Part shown: positions 11,582 to 22,461 of the stretch, in pieces
Position numbering within the stretch: the first letter of the stretch is position 1
How the letters are laid out: each line of letters begins with the position of its first letter
Origin: Plasmodiophora brassicae
Lineage: Eukaryota > Endomyxa: Phytomyxea > Phytomyxea > Plasmodiophorida
Direction of reading: 5' to 3'
Length of the DNA: 64,000 bases
Assembly (NCBI GenBank): GCA_036867785.1
Contig: CP145418.1
Location: 186,001 to 250,000, forward strand
Position numbers and translations under genes: made by a program
Notes under the pieces: generated by a model
The model's database searches: none
Seen by the model: only the letters and a program-made list of their open reading frames with translations
Told to the model about the DNA's origin: nothing

Positions 11582-14037
11582 TCATTTCGGGGCAGCGAGC
11601 CCGTGCACCGTGGGCTGAATGAACTCGTCGATGACGTAGCGCGCCATCACTGCCAGCTTGGCGTCCGATGCCGCGCGCGACGAGTCGCGACACTCCACAT
11701 AGTACTTCAGTTTAGGTTCAGTGCCCTAAGAGTCCCCTGTGTCACAATACTACACAACGGCAGAGACGCCGACACACGCCTACCGAATTGCGCAACGTGA
11801 CCAGGGTGCCATCGGCGAAAGCGAAAGTCAGCATCTGGTCGTTTGGCATTGTCGGCAAACGACTTCGCCCATCAGGCTGGGAACTGTCCAGCCCACGAGT
11901 CACATCGCGCACCGACTTGACCGACGTAGACGAGTGCGGCCTGTAATCCCCAGCTCGCAGACGATCAAAGATCCGATCCATAACGCTCCTCGATTCGCAA
12001 AAGAAATAGCTGGCTTTCATCGAGAAATAACCATACCTACACGAACGTCAGTTAAGCAGTCCACGATCAAGAACCGACAAGCGAACTTCTTGTAGAGTTC
12101 CTCCAAACGAGAAGTACAAGTTGAATGCTGACGATACAGACTGTTGGCCAGTTCCGCAAATACAGCCGCCATTCGAACGCCATCCTGCAGACGCTAAGTG
12201 AGCTGACCTTGCGAAGAGTGCCTTATGGCAAAGTCGACCTTGTCATAACTCATGTTGCCGGTCAAGAATCCTATCTCGACTTCATACGCAAACAGGAAGG
12301 TCAGGTCCCGGGCTTCCATGTCAATGATCGCGTTGCCGAGCCATTTGAAGCCAGTTAGCGTATCCTGCGACGTCGATCAACATCTAAAACAGCGGTCCGC
12401 ATCGACACAGAATCACCTGGAACAAGAATCCCTCGTGAGCCGCCATCGCTTCCAGGTATCTACTGGAGACACAGCTGGCAACCATGAAGGCCTTCGAGCG
12501 GTCGCATTTCGGATTCCGCTCAAGATAGCATGTCTGCGCGTGTACACATCGATGAACATGGTGGACGCGACGCAGTATGAATCGGTCCCACCCAAAGCCA
12601 ATCGGCGAATAATGCAGCAATCTCGTTACCATTGAATATCCGCCAATTGCCATCACGTGTTCTTACAACGGCGTCCAACGTCAGGTTCACGACTTGTAGA
12701 AAACGCATGCGTTACCTTTCGGCAACTGCCAGCCGGTCTGCGTCGGGGTCATTGGCAAGAATCAACCGCGATCCTGCGCTCTCTGCAGCCTTCATGGCTA
12801 GTGCCAATGCGCCAGCCCCTTCTTCCGGATTCGGATATTTCACCTAATCCAAGTACTGTCATTCGTGGATACATCGCTTTGGGCACAGAGCGGACGTACT
12901 GTGCTGAACTCAGGATCTGGAGTGCACTGCTCTGCTACTTGAATTGGTGGCGGCAATCGGAAAGACTGAAACGCGGCGAGAACGGCCGCAGTACCGACAC
13001 CGTGCATGGCAGTATACGTGACCTTGATTGGGGTCGGGAAATCGCCAGATACATTGCAGTATGGGGGGTCGCTGATCGTTTGGAAGTACGAGGTCCATAG
13101 CCGCTCGGTTGGGTCGTTGGCTGTAATACGGTCCTGGTCATCAGAAACCTCTGGATGGGACTCGGATGAAAGGGCATGAAGGTACCAGCAAGTTCTGGGT
13201 GGTCAAGGGTGAACCCGCGATACTCTATCCATGGTCGAAGGTTGTTGTCAATAGCAGCTGCAATGTTGGAGTCGTGCGGCGGCACAATCTTTGTCGAGCC
13301 ACATCAGCAATCGGCCCTGTCGATTAGGCTGCTGTGGCTGGTCTACCTGAGCACCGTTGGACCAGTACACTTTAAACCCGTTGTCTTGCTTTGGGTTGTG
13401 AGAAGCCGTAACCATTACACCAATCGCGGTGCGAAGCTGGACGACACCTGCGCGTCAGGTGTCATTAGCGTGTGCAACTGTATCGGCACAACCCACGGGC
13501 TCACCGAACGGAACGAATGGCGTTGGAATCATCTTCCGCATCAAATGCACGGTTACACCTTGGGACATAAACACAAACGCTGCAAGGTCCGCGAATTCCT
13601 GCACAGGTCGCCCATGTCACGTGGGACGAACGGCATCACTGAGATCAGCTGTGCCGCACCCACCTGCGAATGGTGTCGCCCATCAAACCCGATGACAACT
13701 CCACGAGACTTGAAGTTTGGAATAGCCTCCTGAGATGACCAGCCAGTGAGCGGCCGATAGCAAATAACGTAAGGGGGATGACAACCTGCCCATATCGACA
13801 TAGGCCCTGGCACGTTTGCAGGATCACCAGGGGGTTCATCGCAGCCGTTCCGGCGCCCATGACGGCACGCAGCCCCGCCGTCCCGAACGCAATCCGCTTG
13901 CCGAACCTGGCGACCAGCAGCGTCTCGTCGCCCCTGTCCTGCATGTCCTTCGCCTCGCGGCGCGACCAGTCGTCGGGCGCCCACTCCACATACTGTTCGC
14001 ACGCTGAACGCGCAGACGCCACGATGCTCGAGGCCAT
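11582..14037 (-). CDS. PGM2: Phosphoglucomutase-2/phosphopentomutase-like
   Basis: About ten short exons reading from 14037 to the stop at 11582. Recognisable blocks in order: [20 protein letters not shown], a [16 protein letters not shown] block holding the phosphoserine loop, [24 protein letters not shown] as the metal-binding loop, [62 protein letters not shown], and the C-terminal [14 protein letters not shown] phosphate-binding region. This is the PGM2 branch of the alpha-D-phosphohexomutases, which interconverts ribose-1-phosphate and ribose-5-phosphate and, less well, glucose phosphates, in the cytosol. The start [15 protein letters not shown] gives a family-like N-terminus. Together with the nucleoside hydrolase at 41.5-42.7 kb it would allow nucleoside ribose to be salvaged. 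Individual junctions were not all fixed. Confidence 0.85.
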
Positions 14038-14336
14038 CCAAAAACGGAATGAGAGGTAGGTGTGGCTTTGCCCGTCGAACGTGCATAGCGGGCGTGGAAC
14101 AACAGCGTACGATGCGTCGATGCGGTCCCGGAACGTTGCCTGTGACACCCACCGTCCGGCGCTACATGATCACATACGGGACGCGTTGGGAAAGTTCATC
14201 GCTTTCAGGTGCTTCTCGAGTGGCTACAACGCAATGATGATATGCTACATATGTACGTAGCACCTTTATGTGTGCGCAAACGAGGCATCGACACATTCGG
14301 GCTGCCGCCATCGAATCGTGACCTCCGGTTACTCGT

Positions 14337-15803
14337 TTAGTGGACTGAATAGAGGGTGTAAAGCCAGTTCGTGTGCTGGATAAACATGCCGATAGCAATG
14401 GACATGATGTTGAACATGGAGGCGAAGATGAACAGGTGGGCTTTGGAGTCGGCTCTCAGGAGATGGAATCCGCGGGCGAAAAAGCTGACATTGTTGGGGT
14501 CGTTCCAGTCCTTGAATGCGAATGAGCTTGCAATCGACATACCAACCAGGACTGCATTCTCGCATATGAAACTAACGAACGTCATATTGATGACGCGCCA
14601 GTATTGATCGGCATTATTCGCTTGGAAAGCCATATATCTGCCGTTGTAGGAGAAGAACCCCAGCGAATACAGAGTCATAAACGACATCGTGGCCGTCACC
14701 TTCGCTAGCCATCTCATGAAAACAACCAGACGTGCAACGTCGTGCCACTTATCCATCGACGGTACAAGGGTAAACGATGACGGTACGGACGTAAAGGATG
14801 ACGGGCGGAAGAGCTTAACGCCCAGCTTGGTGACAATGCCGACCTGGGACCACGGTGACTGTGCATTAGGGCTGGCCGACATCCAATCCGCAAATCGGGG
14901 GAACAGCCACAACGAGCTAACTATCATCGACAGCATTTGGACGGCGACAATGACCCCGAAGATGATCGGACTGTGGATGCTGGGGAACGCCAGGTTGAAG
15001 TACACCTCCGAGTTCATTTCGAGGTAGAACGTCCAGTACGCTCGAATGTTCGGGTCCAGACGAAGCTGACGATTTTCGTCCAGTTTCATGCGATCGAACA
15101 GCATGAAAGGGATGGTCAAACGGGATGCAATGGTAATGGACGCAGTGACGAAACCAATGGCGGCTTGAATAACGACATGGTTGGACGAGACGAGGTTAAA
15201 GCAGACAAGACTGACGACAACGACAAGCAGGTGAATGTTAAATGTCGTCGACACCATCGCACGAAGTTTGAGGGTCTTCTTTGCGGACAGCAGCAAGACA
15301 TCGGATGGTTGTGCACATACGTCATCTCGGCCCATGGCGGTAAAGGAAACGCGGCGACTGATGACGACGAGGATTGTGCTTGATATGTAAGCGAAGAAAA
15401 GAATTGGATAGACGCCAAACGCGTATGGGATGCCAAGAACGATAATCGTATTCAGGAATACGCATAGAACCATGACGAAGTCGACGCGGACATGGCAACC
15501 GGGTTTATCGACAAACAAGTTCAACGTGCCGCAAGCGAACACGACGAACCAGGACGTGTTCAGGAACGTGAAAAATAGAGCCCAAGCCCATTGCGACGCT
15601 TCGAACGATTTCGTTGCTGGGGCAAAGTCAGCGCTGGTGAAGGCGATCGAGATCGCAGCTGGCGCGCTCACAGTTACAAGGAGCAGTTTCAAAGCCTCCA
15701 CAAGAAGGGTCACACGACTGGCACCGGCAGGCCTATTGAAGTTGGCAGCACTAACATCGACGACTAACGGTGGCGCCTCAGGGGTGACCTTGACCGATGT
15801 CAT
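14337..15803 (-). CDS. Ten-TM membrane protein of tandem family, copy 1
   Basis: Intronless, 488 residues from the ATG that aligns with its paralogues (MTSVKV...); the frame stays open to 15869. About ten hydrophobic segments are visible, beginning with EALKLLLVTVSAPAAISIAF. The conserved core reads LDPNIRAYWTFYLEMNSEVY, FADWMSASPNAQSPWSQVG, LVVFMRWLAKVTATMSFMTL, YSLGFFSYNGRYMAFQ and ends FIQHTNWLYTLYSVH. I do not recognise the family; transporter, channel or surface protein are all possible. It is one of five copies within 8 kb and shares strand with copy 2. Absence of introns contrasts with the neighbouring genes. Confidence 0.8.
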   Translation of the reverse strand: MTSVKVTPEAPPLVVDVSAANFNRPAGASRVTLLVEALKLLLVTVSAPAAISIAFTSADFAPATKSFEASQWAWALFFTFLNTSWFVVFACGTLNLFVDKPGCHVRVDFVMVLCVFLNTIIVLGIPYAFGVYPILFFAYISSTILVVISRRVSFTAMGRDDVCAQPSDVLLLSAKKTLKLRAMVSTTFNIHLLVVVVSLVCFNLVSSNHVVIQAAIGFVTASITIASRLTIPFMLFDRMKLDENRQLRLDPNIRAYWTFYLEMNSEVYFNLAFPSIHSPIIFGVIVAVQMLSMIVSSLWLFPRFADWMSASPNAQSPWSQVGIVTKLGVKLFRPSSFTSVPSSFTLVPSMDKWHDVARLVVFMRWLAKVTATMSFMTLYSLGFFSYNGRYMAFQANNADQYWRVINMTFVSFICENAVLVGMSIASSFAFKDWNDPNNVSFFARGFHLLRADSKAHLFIFASMFNIMSIAIGMFIQHTNWLYTLYSVH

Positions 15804-16022
15804 GGCGGCCGTCTTTCGCGGGCAGATACTACTTATTGTTAAGGGCTGTTGATCGTCAACTGTACCCAAAATTCCATTTTATGAACACGATAGCATATAT
15901 ACACCTACCAGAACGCAATTGTGGAACCGAGTCATGGACTTTATTCATTGCGACCGTACCATGATATTGTCTCGACCCCGCGGCAGGATAGGGATGACAC
16001 GGGAGCTATACGCCAGCGCCCT

Positions 16023-17471
16023 TTAACGAACTTGGTAGAGGATGTACAACCAGTTGGCCTGTTGAATAAACATGGCGATGGAGATTGACATGATGGTGAA
16101 CATGGAGGCGAACAGAAACAGGAGGGCTTTAGAATCGGTTGCCAGGAGTCGGCCGCCACGTACAAAGAAACTCGTGTTATTGGGATCGTTCCAGTTCTTG
16201 AAAGCAAATGCGCGTGCGATAGACATGCCAATCAGGACAACATTCTCACAGACTAAACTAATGAGTGTCATTTTCATAACGCGCCAGTACTGCTCGCCAT
16301 CCTTCGCCTGGAACGCCAGGTATCTGCCGTTGTACGTGAAGAACGCCAGTGAATACAGAGTCATGAATGATACGGTCGCCGTGAGTTTCGCCAACCATCT
16401 CATGAAGACTGCTAGACGTGCAACATCGTGCCACCTGCTCATCGACGGTATAGACATAGGTGATGATGGACGGAGTACCTTAACGCCCAGCTTGGTGATG
16501 ATGCCGAACTGGGACCACGGCGACTGTGCGTTCGGGCTCGCCGACATCCAGTCTGCGAATTGGGGGAATAACCACAACGAGCTAAGTATGACCGACGTCA
16601 TTTGGATGGTGACAACGACCCCGAATATGATCGGACTGTGAATATTGGGAAATGCCAAGTTGAAGTACACCTCCGAGTTGACCTCGAGGTAAAACGTCCA
16701 ATAGGCGCGAATGTTCGGATCCAGGTGCAATTGACGAATCTGGTCCAGCTGCAAGCGGTCGAAGAGGACATACGGGATCATGAAACGCGATGCAATGGTG
16801 ATGGTCCCTGTAACGAAGCCAGCAGCCGCTTGAACAACGACATCATTGTACGGGACAAGGTTAAAGCAAACAAGACAGGCGACTACGACAAGCAAGTGGA
16901 TATTGAACGTCGTCGCGGCCATTGCTCGAAGTTTCAGTGCCTTCTTAGCGGGCAGAGGCAAGTCTTCAGATGGATCGTCGTGTAATTCTCCATCACCTGA
17001 CGCCATGCGGATAAAGGAGATGCGTCGACTGATCACAATAAGGATAGTGCTTGACAGATAAGGAAAGAACAGGATCGGGTAGACGCCGAATACGTATGGG
17101 ATACCAAGGGCGATAAGCGTGTTCAGAAACACGCACAGAATCATTACGAAGTCGAAATGGCAACGGCACCCGGGCTGGTCAACGAACAAGTTCAAAATGG
17201 CGCACGGAAGTGCAACGAACCAGGACGTGTTGAGAAATGTGAAGAAAATGACCCAAGGCCATTGGGATGACTCGAACGAGTTCGTTGCTGGCGCCAAGTC
17301 GACCCCCGCGAACGCGACGGCGATCGCGATCGGAGCACTAACTGCGACGACGAACAGCCTCAGACCGGCCAGGAGAGTTGACTTCCAGCCCATGACGGGA
17401 AGTCTCTTAACATCAACAGCGCTCTCGACGACATACGACTGCGTTTCCGGCATGATCGTGGCAGGTGACAT
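16023..17471 (-). CDS. Ten-TM membrane protein of tandem family, copy 2
   Basis: Intronless, 482 residues, start MSPATIMPETQ. It aligns with copy 1 along its whole length, including SSQWPWVIFFTFLNTSWFV, LDPNIRAYWTFYLEVNSEVY, SASPNAQSPWSQFG and the C-terminal FIQQANWLYILYQVR. The N-terminal 40 residues are the most variable part among copies. Copies 1 and 2 share the ASPNAQSPWSQ version of a motif that reads ANPNPQSPWSQ in copies 4 and 5, so two subgroups exist matching the two strands. It is head to head with the decayed copy 3 across about 300 bp. Function is unknown. Confidence 0.8.
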   Translation of the reverse strand: MSPATIMPETQSYVVESAVDVKRLPVMGWKSTLLAGLRLFVVAVSAPIAIAVAFAGVDLAPATNSFESSQWPWVIFFTFLNTSWFVALPCAILNLFVDQPGCRCHFDFVMILCVFLNTLIALGIPYVFGVYPILFFPYLSSTILIVISRRISFIRMASGDGELHDDPSEDLPLPAKKALKLRAMAATTFNIHLLVVVACLVCFNLVPYNDVVVQAAAGFVTGTITIASRFMIPYVLFDRLQLDQIRQLHLDPNIRAYWTFYLEVNSEVYFNLAFPNIHSPIIFGVVVTIQMTSVILSSLWLFPQFADWMSASPNAQSPWSQFGIITKLGVKVLRPSSPMSIPSMSRWHDVARLAVFMRWLAKLTATVSFMTLYSLAFFTYNGRYLAFQAKDGEQYWRVMKMTLISLVCENVVLIGMSIARAFAFKNWNDPNNTSFFVRGGRLLATDSKALLFLFASMFTIMSISIAMFIQQANWLYILYQVR

Positions 17472-17773
17472 GGCGGCTCAGTATCGTGGACCGACAGATA
17501 CAAGGGGACCGCTCGAAGCGATCGTCACCCGTACCGCGTCTGGGTGCACACCGAGGAATCGACGTGGCGGCCGAGTTTGACAAGCGGGTCCGCCGAACAG
17601 TATCGTTCCCATTTAGTGCAAGGGGACGACGTTGTGTAGGCAGTCGGGTTGACGTGCGGGTGCGGATGCGTGACTGCCGAGAACGTGGGCGAATCACTGT
17701 TTCGGCACCGAATTCTGAACATCAGCGTCGTCCAGCTTTACTGTTTATCCGTACGACATAGAAGGTGCCCACG

Positions 17774-18933
17774 ATGGGCAGTGGGCGATCGCCGCGTCGT
17801 TCGCCCATGTCGACGCTTACCAAGGTCGTTCCAGAGGTGTCGGAGCCCGTCGCAGAGCCCAGCAACTTCAGTGGGCGTTGCTTAACGTCTGCCCTTGCTC
17901 CCGGCCTGAGACTGCGCGCTCATGGTCACGTTCAGCGCTCCTTGTGCATAGCTCGTCGTATTCCCCTGTGCTATTTGAACCTGTTCATCGACAAACCGCC
18001 CATAGCGTTCGCCTCATGCTGGCAGGCTCGTTCGTGAACGCAATATGGTGATCCTTGTGATCCCATACGCATTCGGCGTCTACCCTGTGTTCTTCCTGGG
18101 GTACGTCTCAACCACCGTGCTCGCTGCCTGGTGTCGACGCATGTCGTTCATTGCAATGGGCAAGGGGGTCGTCAGGCGTGGCGGGCGCCTGAAGGACTTC
18201 TGTCCCTGCCGGCCAGGACGATTCTCAACATATGTACTGTGACATCTGGCATCATAGTCAAGTACCTGCTTAGCGTTGTCGTCGGGCTGGTACGCGCGTA
18301 CTTTGCATTCTTCCAGCTGACTTCGGAAGTGTACTTCAATCTGGCATTTCCGAATATCCACATACCGAACGTGTTCGCACTCGGTCGTCATTGTGCAGAT
18401 GACGTCCATGATGCTAAGCTCATTGTGGTTACTACCACAGTTCGCAAACCTGGATGTCAGCCAGCCTTAATCCGCGATCGCATCCCCCTGGTCCACCGTC
18501 AGTCCAAACCTGGCATGGCGTTGCCCGTCTATGTAGTGGTCTTCATGAGATGGTTGGCGAAACTAACGGCGAGCATATCATTCAGGACTCTGTACTCACT
18601 GGCGTCTTCGCGTACAACGTCAGATATCTGGCCGCGTTCCAGGCGAAAGGGGTCGAACAACACTGGCGATGACCCCTACCGTACGTGAGTCTAGTCAGTG
18701 AGAACGTTACCCTGTTCGGCACGTCAATAGCTAGCGCGTTTTCTTTCAGGGATTGGAACGACTCCGAAAACGTCAGCTTATTCAAAGCGCGGCATCCAAC
18801 TCCTGAGCATAGACTCCAAGGCCCTGTTCTTCCTGTCGGCCACAGTGCTGTCGCCAATGTCCATCGCCCTGGCCATGTTTCTTCGGCAGGTCGACTGGCT
18901 ACACCCTTTCTATTCAGTGCAAGCACCAAGTTA
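17774..18933 (+). pseudogene. Decayed copy 3 of the ten-TM family
   Basis: Family fragments occur in order but in changing frames: MSTLTKVVPEVSEPVAEPS at the N-terminus, IPYAFGVYPVFFLGYVSTTV, SEVYFNLAFPNIHIPNVFA, VVFMRWLAKLTASISFRTLY and finally FLRQVDWLHPFYSV. Several internal stretches of the family are missing and the frame breaks repeatedly, so no full-length product can be made. It lies on plus in the same orientation as copies 4 and 5 and directly beside the strand switch from copy 2. It is a host gene copy that has lost function, not a mobile element. Confidence 0.8.
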
Positions 18934-19111
18934 ATGCATCGGTTCTGTATCCGCCTGGCCGTAGTCTAAAGTCAGGGGAGCCGGTCCTCGAGAGCGGTTG
19001 GCATGATGTAGCCGACCCACCTAGAAGACGCTAAGGATCTCGCGTGAGCAGCCCGATCCCGGTACACTGGACGATCGCCACTCTTGCAGTCGTCCACGAA
19101 CGTCGGCTGGC

Positions 19112-20554
19112 ATGTCCTGCGTGAAGGTCGTACCGGGGCAACCGCCATCAGTTCTGGTAATCGAGCCTACGGCAGACCCTATCAGAGAGGACTGGCGGTC
19201 GGTTCTTCGGTATAGTGCCAAGCTGTGCCTGGCCGTTATCGGCGCGCCCTGTTTGATCGGGGCCGCCTTCTTGAGCATCAACCTAGCGCCCGCGACGACA
19301 TCGTTCGAATCGTCACAATGGCCATGGGTGTGTTTCTTCACGTTTTTAAATACGTCATGGTTCGTGGTACTTCCTTGCGCCCTGTCCAACCTGTTCATCG
19401 ACAAACCCGGTTGCCATCGCCATGACATCACTGTGATGGTTCTGTGCGTGTTCCTAAACCCTGTTGTGTTTCTCGCCATTCCATACGCGCTGAACGTCTA
19501 CCCAGTGTTCTTGTTCGGGTACCTAACAACAACTGTCCTTAACGTGATTAGTCGTCGTCTACATTTCATTGACATGGGCCGAGCGGACGAGCGTGATCGC
19601 CCAGGCGAGGGTGTTCACCTGCCAGCCAGTAGAATCTTGAAGCTTCGTTCCCTAGCGTCTTCGGCGCTGACTCTTTACTTGCTAGTCGTTGTTGTTTGCC
19701 TGATCTGCTTTAACCTCGTGTCATCAAACGCAATCGTGCTCCAGGGTATCGCTGGGCTCGTCACTGGATCTGTCTCCGTTGCTGCGAGGCTCGCCATCCC
19801 TTACGTACTGTTTGACCGCATGAAACTGGTCCAGATAGGCGACTTGCACCTTGACGCGAACATTCGCGCGTATTACGCGTTCAACCTCGAGGTCAACTCC
19901 GACGTATACTTCGGTCTGGCATTCCCAAACATTGAGAATGCCGCTGTGTTCGGTTTCGCCATGGCCGTCCAAATGGCGTCGATAATGTTGAGCACGTTGT
20001 GGCTGTTCCCCCGGTTTGCAGACTGGATGTCGGCGAATCCCAACCCGCAGTCGCCCTGGTCTCAGGTCGGCATCCTTACGAAACTTGGAAGTAGGCTGCT
20101 AAGGCCATCCAAACCTTCGGAATCAGAGCAATCGATGTACCAATGGCATCGCGTTGCCCGCCTGATCGTCTTCATGAGATGGCTGGCGAAACTGGCTGCC
20201 ACACTCTCGTTCATGACCCTGTATTCCCTCGCGTTTTTCTCATACAATGGCAAGTATTTGGCATTCCAGCCCAGGAATGCCGACCAGTACTGGCGAGTTA
20301 TGACCATGTCTTTCATTAGCCTGATTTGCGAAAACATTGTTTTGATCGGCATGTCGATGGCTAGCACGTTCGCCTTCAAAACCTGGGACGACCCGGGAAA
20401 CGCCAGCTTCTTCGTGCGCGGCGTCCAGCTTCTAAAGAGCGATTCGAAGGCGCCGTTCTTCGTGTTCGCCACCGTGTTTACGAACATGGCCGTGTCAATT
20501 GGTATGTTCATTCAGCACACCAACTGGCTATATGACCTGTATACGGTGCACTAA
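19112..20554 (+). CDS. Ten-TM membrane protein of tandem family, copy 4
   Basis: Intronless, 480 residues, start MSCVKVVPGQPPS. Ten or so hydrophobic segments, for instance LCLAVIGAPCLIGAAFLSI, DITVMVLCVFLNPVVFLAI, LYLLVVVVCLICFNLVSS and VFATVFTNMAVSIGMFI. Shared core: DKPGCHRHDITVMVLC, YVLFDRMKL, ANPNPQSPWSQVG, RWLAKLAATLSFMTLYSLAF and C-terminal FIQHTNWLYDLYTVH. It pairs most closely with copy 5 (both have the DKPGCHRHDITVMVL block). No known family recognised. The order copy 3, 4, 5 on plus suggests serial duplication. Confidence 0.8.
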   Translation: MSCVKVVPGQPPSVLVIEPTADPIREDWRSVLRYSAKLCLAVIGAPCLIGAAFLSINLAPATTSFESSQWPWVCFFTFLNTSWFVVLPCALSNLFIDKPGCHRHDITVMVLCVFLNPVVFLAIPYALNVYPVFLFGYLTTTVLNVISRRLHFIDMGRADERDRPGEGVHLPASRILKLRSLASSALTLYLLVVVVCLICFNLVSSNAIVLQGIAGLVTGSVSVAARLAIPYVLFDRMKLVQIGDLHLDANIRAYYAFNLEVNSDVYFGLAFPNIENAAVFGFAMAVQMASIMLSTLWLFPRFADWMSANPNPQSPWSQVGILTKLGSRLLRPSKPSESEQSMYQWHRVARLIVFMRWLAKLAATLSFMTLYSLAFFSYNGKYLAFQPRNADQYWRVMTMSFISLICENIVLIGMSMASTFAFKTWDDPGNASFFVRGVQLLKSDSKAPFFVFATVFTNMAVSIGMFIQHTNWLYDLYTVH

Positions 20555-20809
20555 ACGTCGGTTTACTTCGCAAGGAAATGGGGTCATGCGTCACCAGGCC
20601 CTAGCGGCTGGTAATTCAGCTACTACTGCCATCGTGCTGAATGATAATTGCCATAAGCGTTTCAGCACGAAACCCCCATTCCCCGAAGCATCGACTTTGG
20701 CCATCTTGTACTGCCGCCATACTCTGCTGTGAGGAAGCGGTCCTGCTCAGGATCCAAAAGCTTTCCCGACGGTACAGTTAACGATCGATATACTCTAGGC
20801 GGTCCACGA

Positions 20810-22270
20810 ATGACGGCGGGCGTGACCTCTGTCAACGTCGTGTCTGTGTGCCCGTCGGCATCAGTCGGCGCCGAGAGCACAGCATGGCAATCCAGTCCTT
20901 CCGGCGAAAGCTGGACCACGATTCTCTGGGATGGCCTCAAACTGTTCCTGCTCATCATTAGCGCACCGTGTTTGATCGCCACCTTCTTTGCAGGCATCCA
21001 TCTAGCGCCAGCAACGCGATCGTTCGACTCGTCCCAATGGCCATGGGTGGGATTCTTCGCATTCTTGAACACGTCCTGGTTCGTGGTCCTTCCCTGCGCG
21101 ATCTCAAATTTGCTCATCGACAAACCCGGTTGCCATCGGCATGACATCACAGTGATGGTTCTGTGCGGGTTTCTCAACCTAATCATCCCTCTCGCCATTC
21201 CTTACGCACTCAACGTCTATCCAGTATTCTTCTCTGGGTACATATCCACCACTGTCCTCAGTTTGATTAGCCGCCGTCTACACTTCGTAGCGATGGGGAA
21301 ATCAGACGAGCGGGACCGACCGTGCGAGGAATTGCGTTTGCCCCCGAACAAGGTCCTGAGACTTCGCTCTCTGACTTCAGCGTCGCTGACCGTGTATTTG
21401 CTTATCGTCGTTCTTAGCCTGGTCTGTTTTGTCCTCGTATCATCCAGCGCAGTTCTGCTCCAAAGTATCGCTGGGTTTGCCACTGGATCCATATCCCTTG
21501 CAGGGCGCCTCGCCATCCCTTACGTTCTGTTCGACCGCATGCGTCTGGACCAGAACCGCCAGCTGCATCTGGACCCAAACATTCGCGCGTATTATGCGTT
21601 CCACCTCGAGGTTACGTCCGAGGTGTACTTTAGCCTGGCGTTCCCCATGATTGAGAACCTGGGGGTGTTCGGGGTCGTCGTTGCCGTCCAAATGGCGTCG
21701 ATGATACTGAGCTCTATGTGGCTGTTCCCCCAATTAGCAAACTGGATGTCTGCCAACCCCAACCCGCAGTCACCCTGGTCCCAGATCGGCATTGTCACGA
21801 AGCTTGGGGTCAGGCTGTTACGGCCATCTCAAAGTACATCCGTCCATTCCATGGAAAAGTGGCACGACGTAGCACGTCTAGTGGTCTTCATGAGGTGGCT
21901 GGCGAAACTAACAGCCACCATCTCTTTTACAACGCTATACTCGCTGGCGTACTTCACGTACAACGGCAGGTATATGGCGTTTCAAGCCAAAGACGACCAG
22001 CAATACTGGCGCGTCATGGCGATGTCCCTCATTAGTTTAGTCTGCGAAAACATCGCGTTGATCGGCATGTCGATATTCAGCACATTTGCCGTCGATGCCT
22101 GGAGAGACCCAAACAGCACCAGCTTCTTCGCCCGCGGCTTCCAACTGCTGAAGACGGATTACAAGGCGCCATTCTTTCTGTTCGCGACCATGTTCACGAA
22201 CATGTCCATCGCCATCGCCATGTTCATTCAGCAAACCAACTGGCTCTACGAGCTCTATTCAATCCACTGA
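20810..22270 (+). CDS. Ten-TM membrane protein of tandem family, copy 5
   Basis: Intronless, 486 residues from the first ATG (MTAGVTSVNVVSV); the frame is open to 20729 but without an earlier ATG. Same segment pattern as copy 4: GLKLFLLIISAPCLIATFF, SSQWPWVGFFAFLNTSWFV, DKPGCHRHDITVMVLCGFL, LDPNIRAYYAFHLEVTSEVY, ANPNPQSPWSQIG, RWLAKLTATISFTTLYSLAY and a final QQTNWLYELYSIH. The spacer from copy 4 is about 255 bp. Function unknown. Confidence 0.8.
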   Translation: MTAGVTSVNVVSVCPSASVGAESTAWQSSPSGESWTTILWDGLKLFLLIISAPCLIATFFAGIHLAPATRSFDSSQWPWVGFFAFLNTSWFVVLPCAISNLLIDKPGCHRHDITVMVLCGFLNLIIPLAIPYALNVYPVFFSGYISTTVLSLISRRLHFVAMGKSDERDRPCEELRLPPNKVLRLRSLTSASLTVYLLIVVLSLVCFVLVSSSAVLLQSIAGFATGSISLAGRLAIPYVLFDRMRLDQNRQLHLDPNIRAYYAFHLEVTSEVYFSLAFPMIENLGVFGVVVAVQMASMILSSMWLFPQLANWMSANPNPQSPWSQIGIVTKLGVRLLRPSQSTSVHSMEKWHDVARLVVFMRWLAKLTATISFTTLYSLAYFTYNGRYMAFQAKDDQQYWRVMAMSLISLVCENIALIGMSIFSTFAVDAWRDPNSTSFFARGFQLLKTDYKAPFFLFATMFTNMSIAIAMFIQQTNWLYELYSIH

Positions 22271-22461
22271 ATTAAGATAGACGTTCAGACCTTAATCCTT
22301 TGTGAACGGGTTATCGCCCAGGATAACGACGACTACAACAGCAATGGGGGTGTTGCTCTCGCAATGCTTACAATGATTAGGGCAGGGCTGGGGAGTCGGC
22401 CAACCAGTCCGAACGGTGTGCCGACAGGTCATATTTGGCGGGGCGCGGCTGCGCCGGGACG

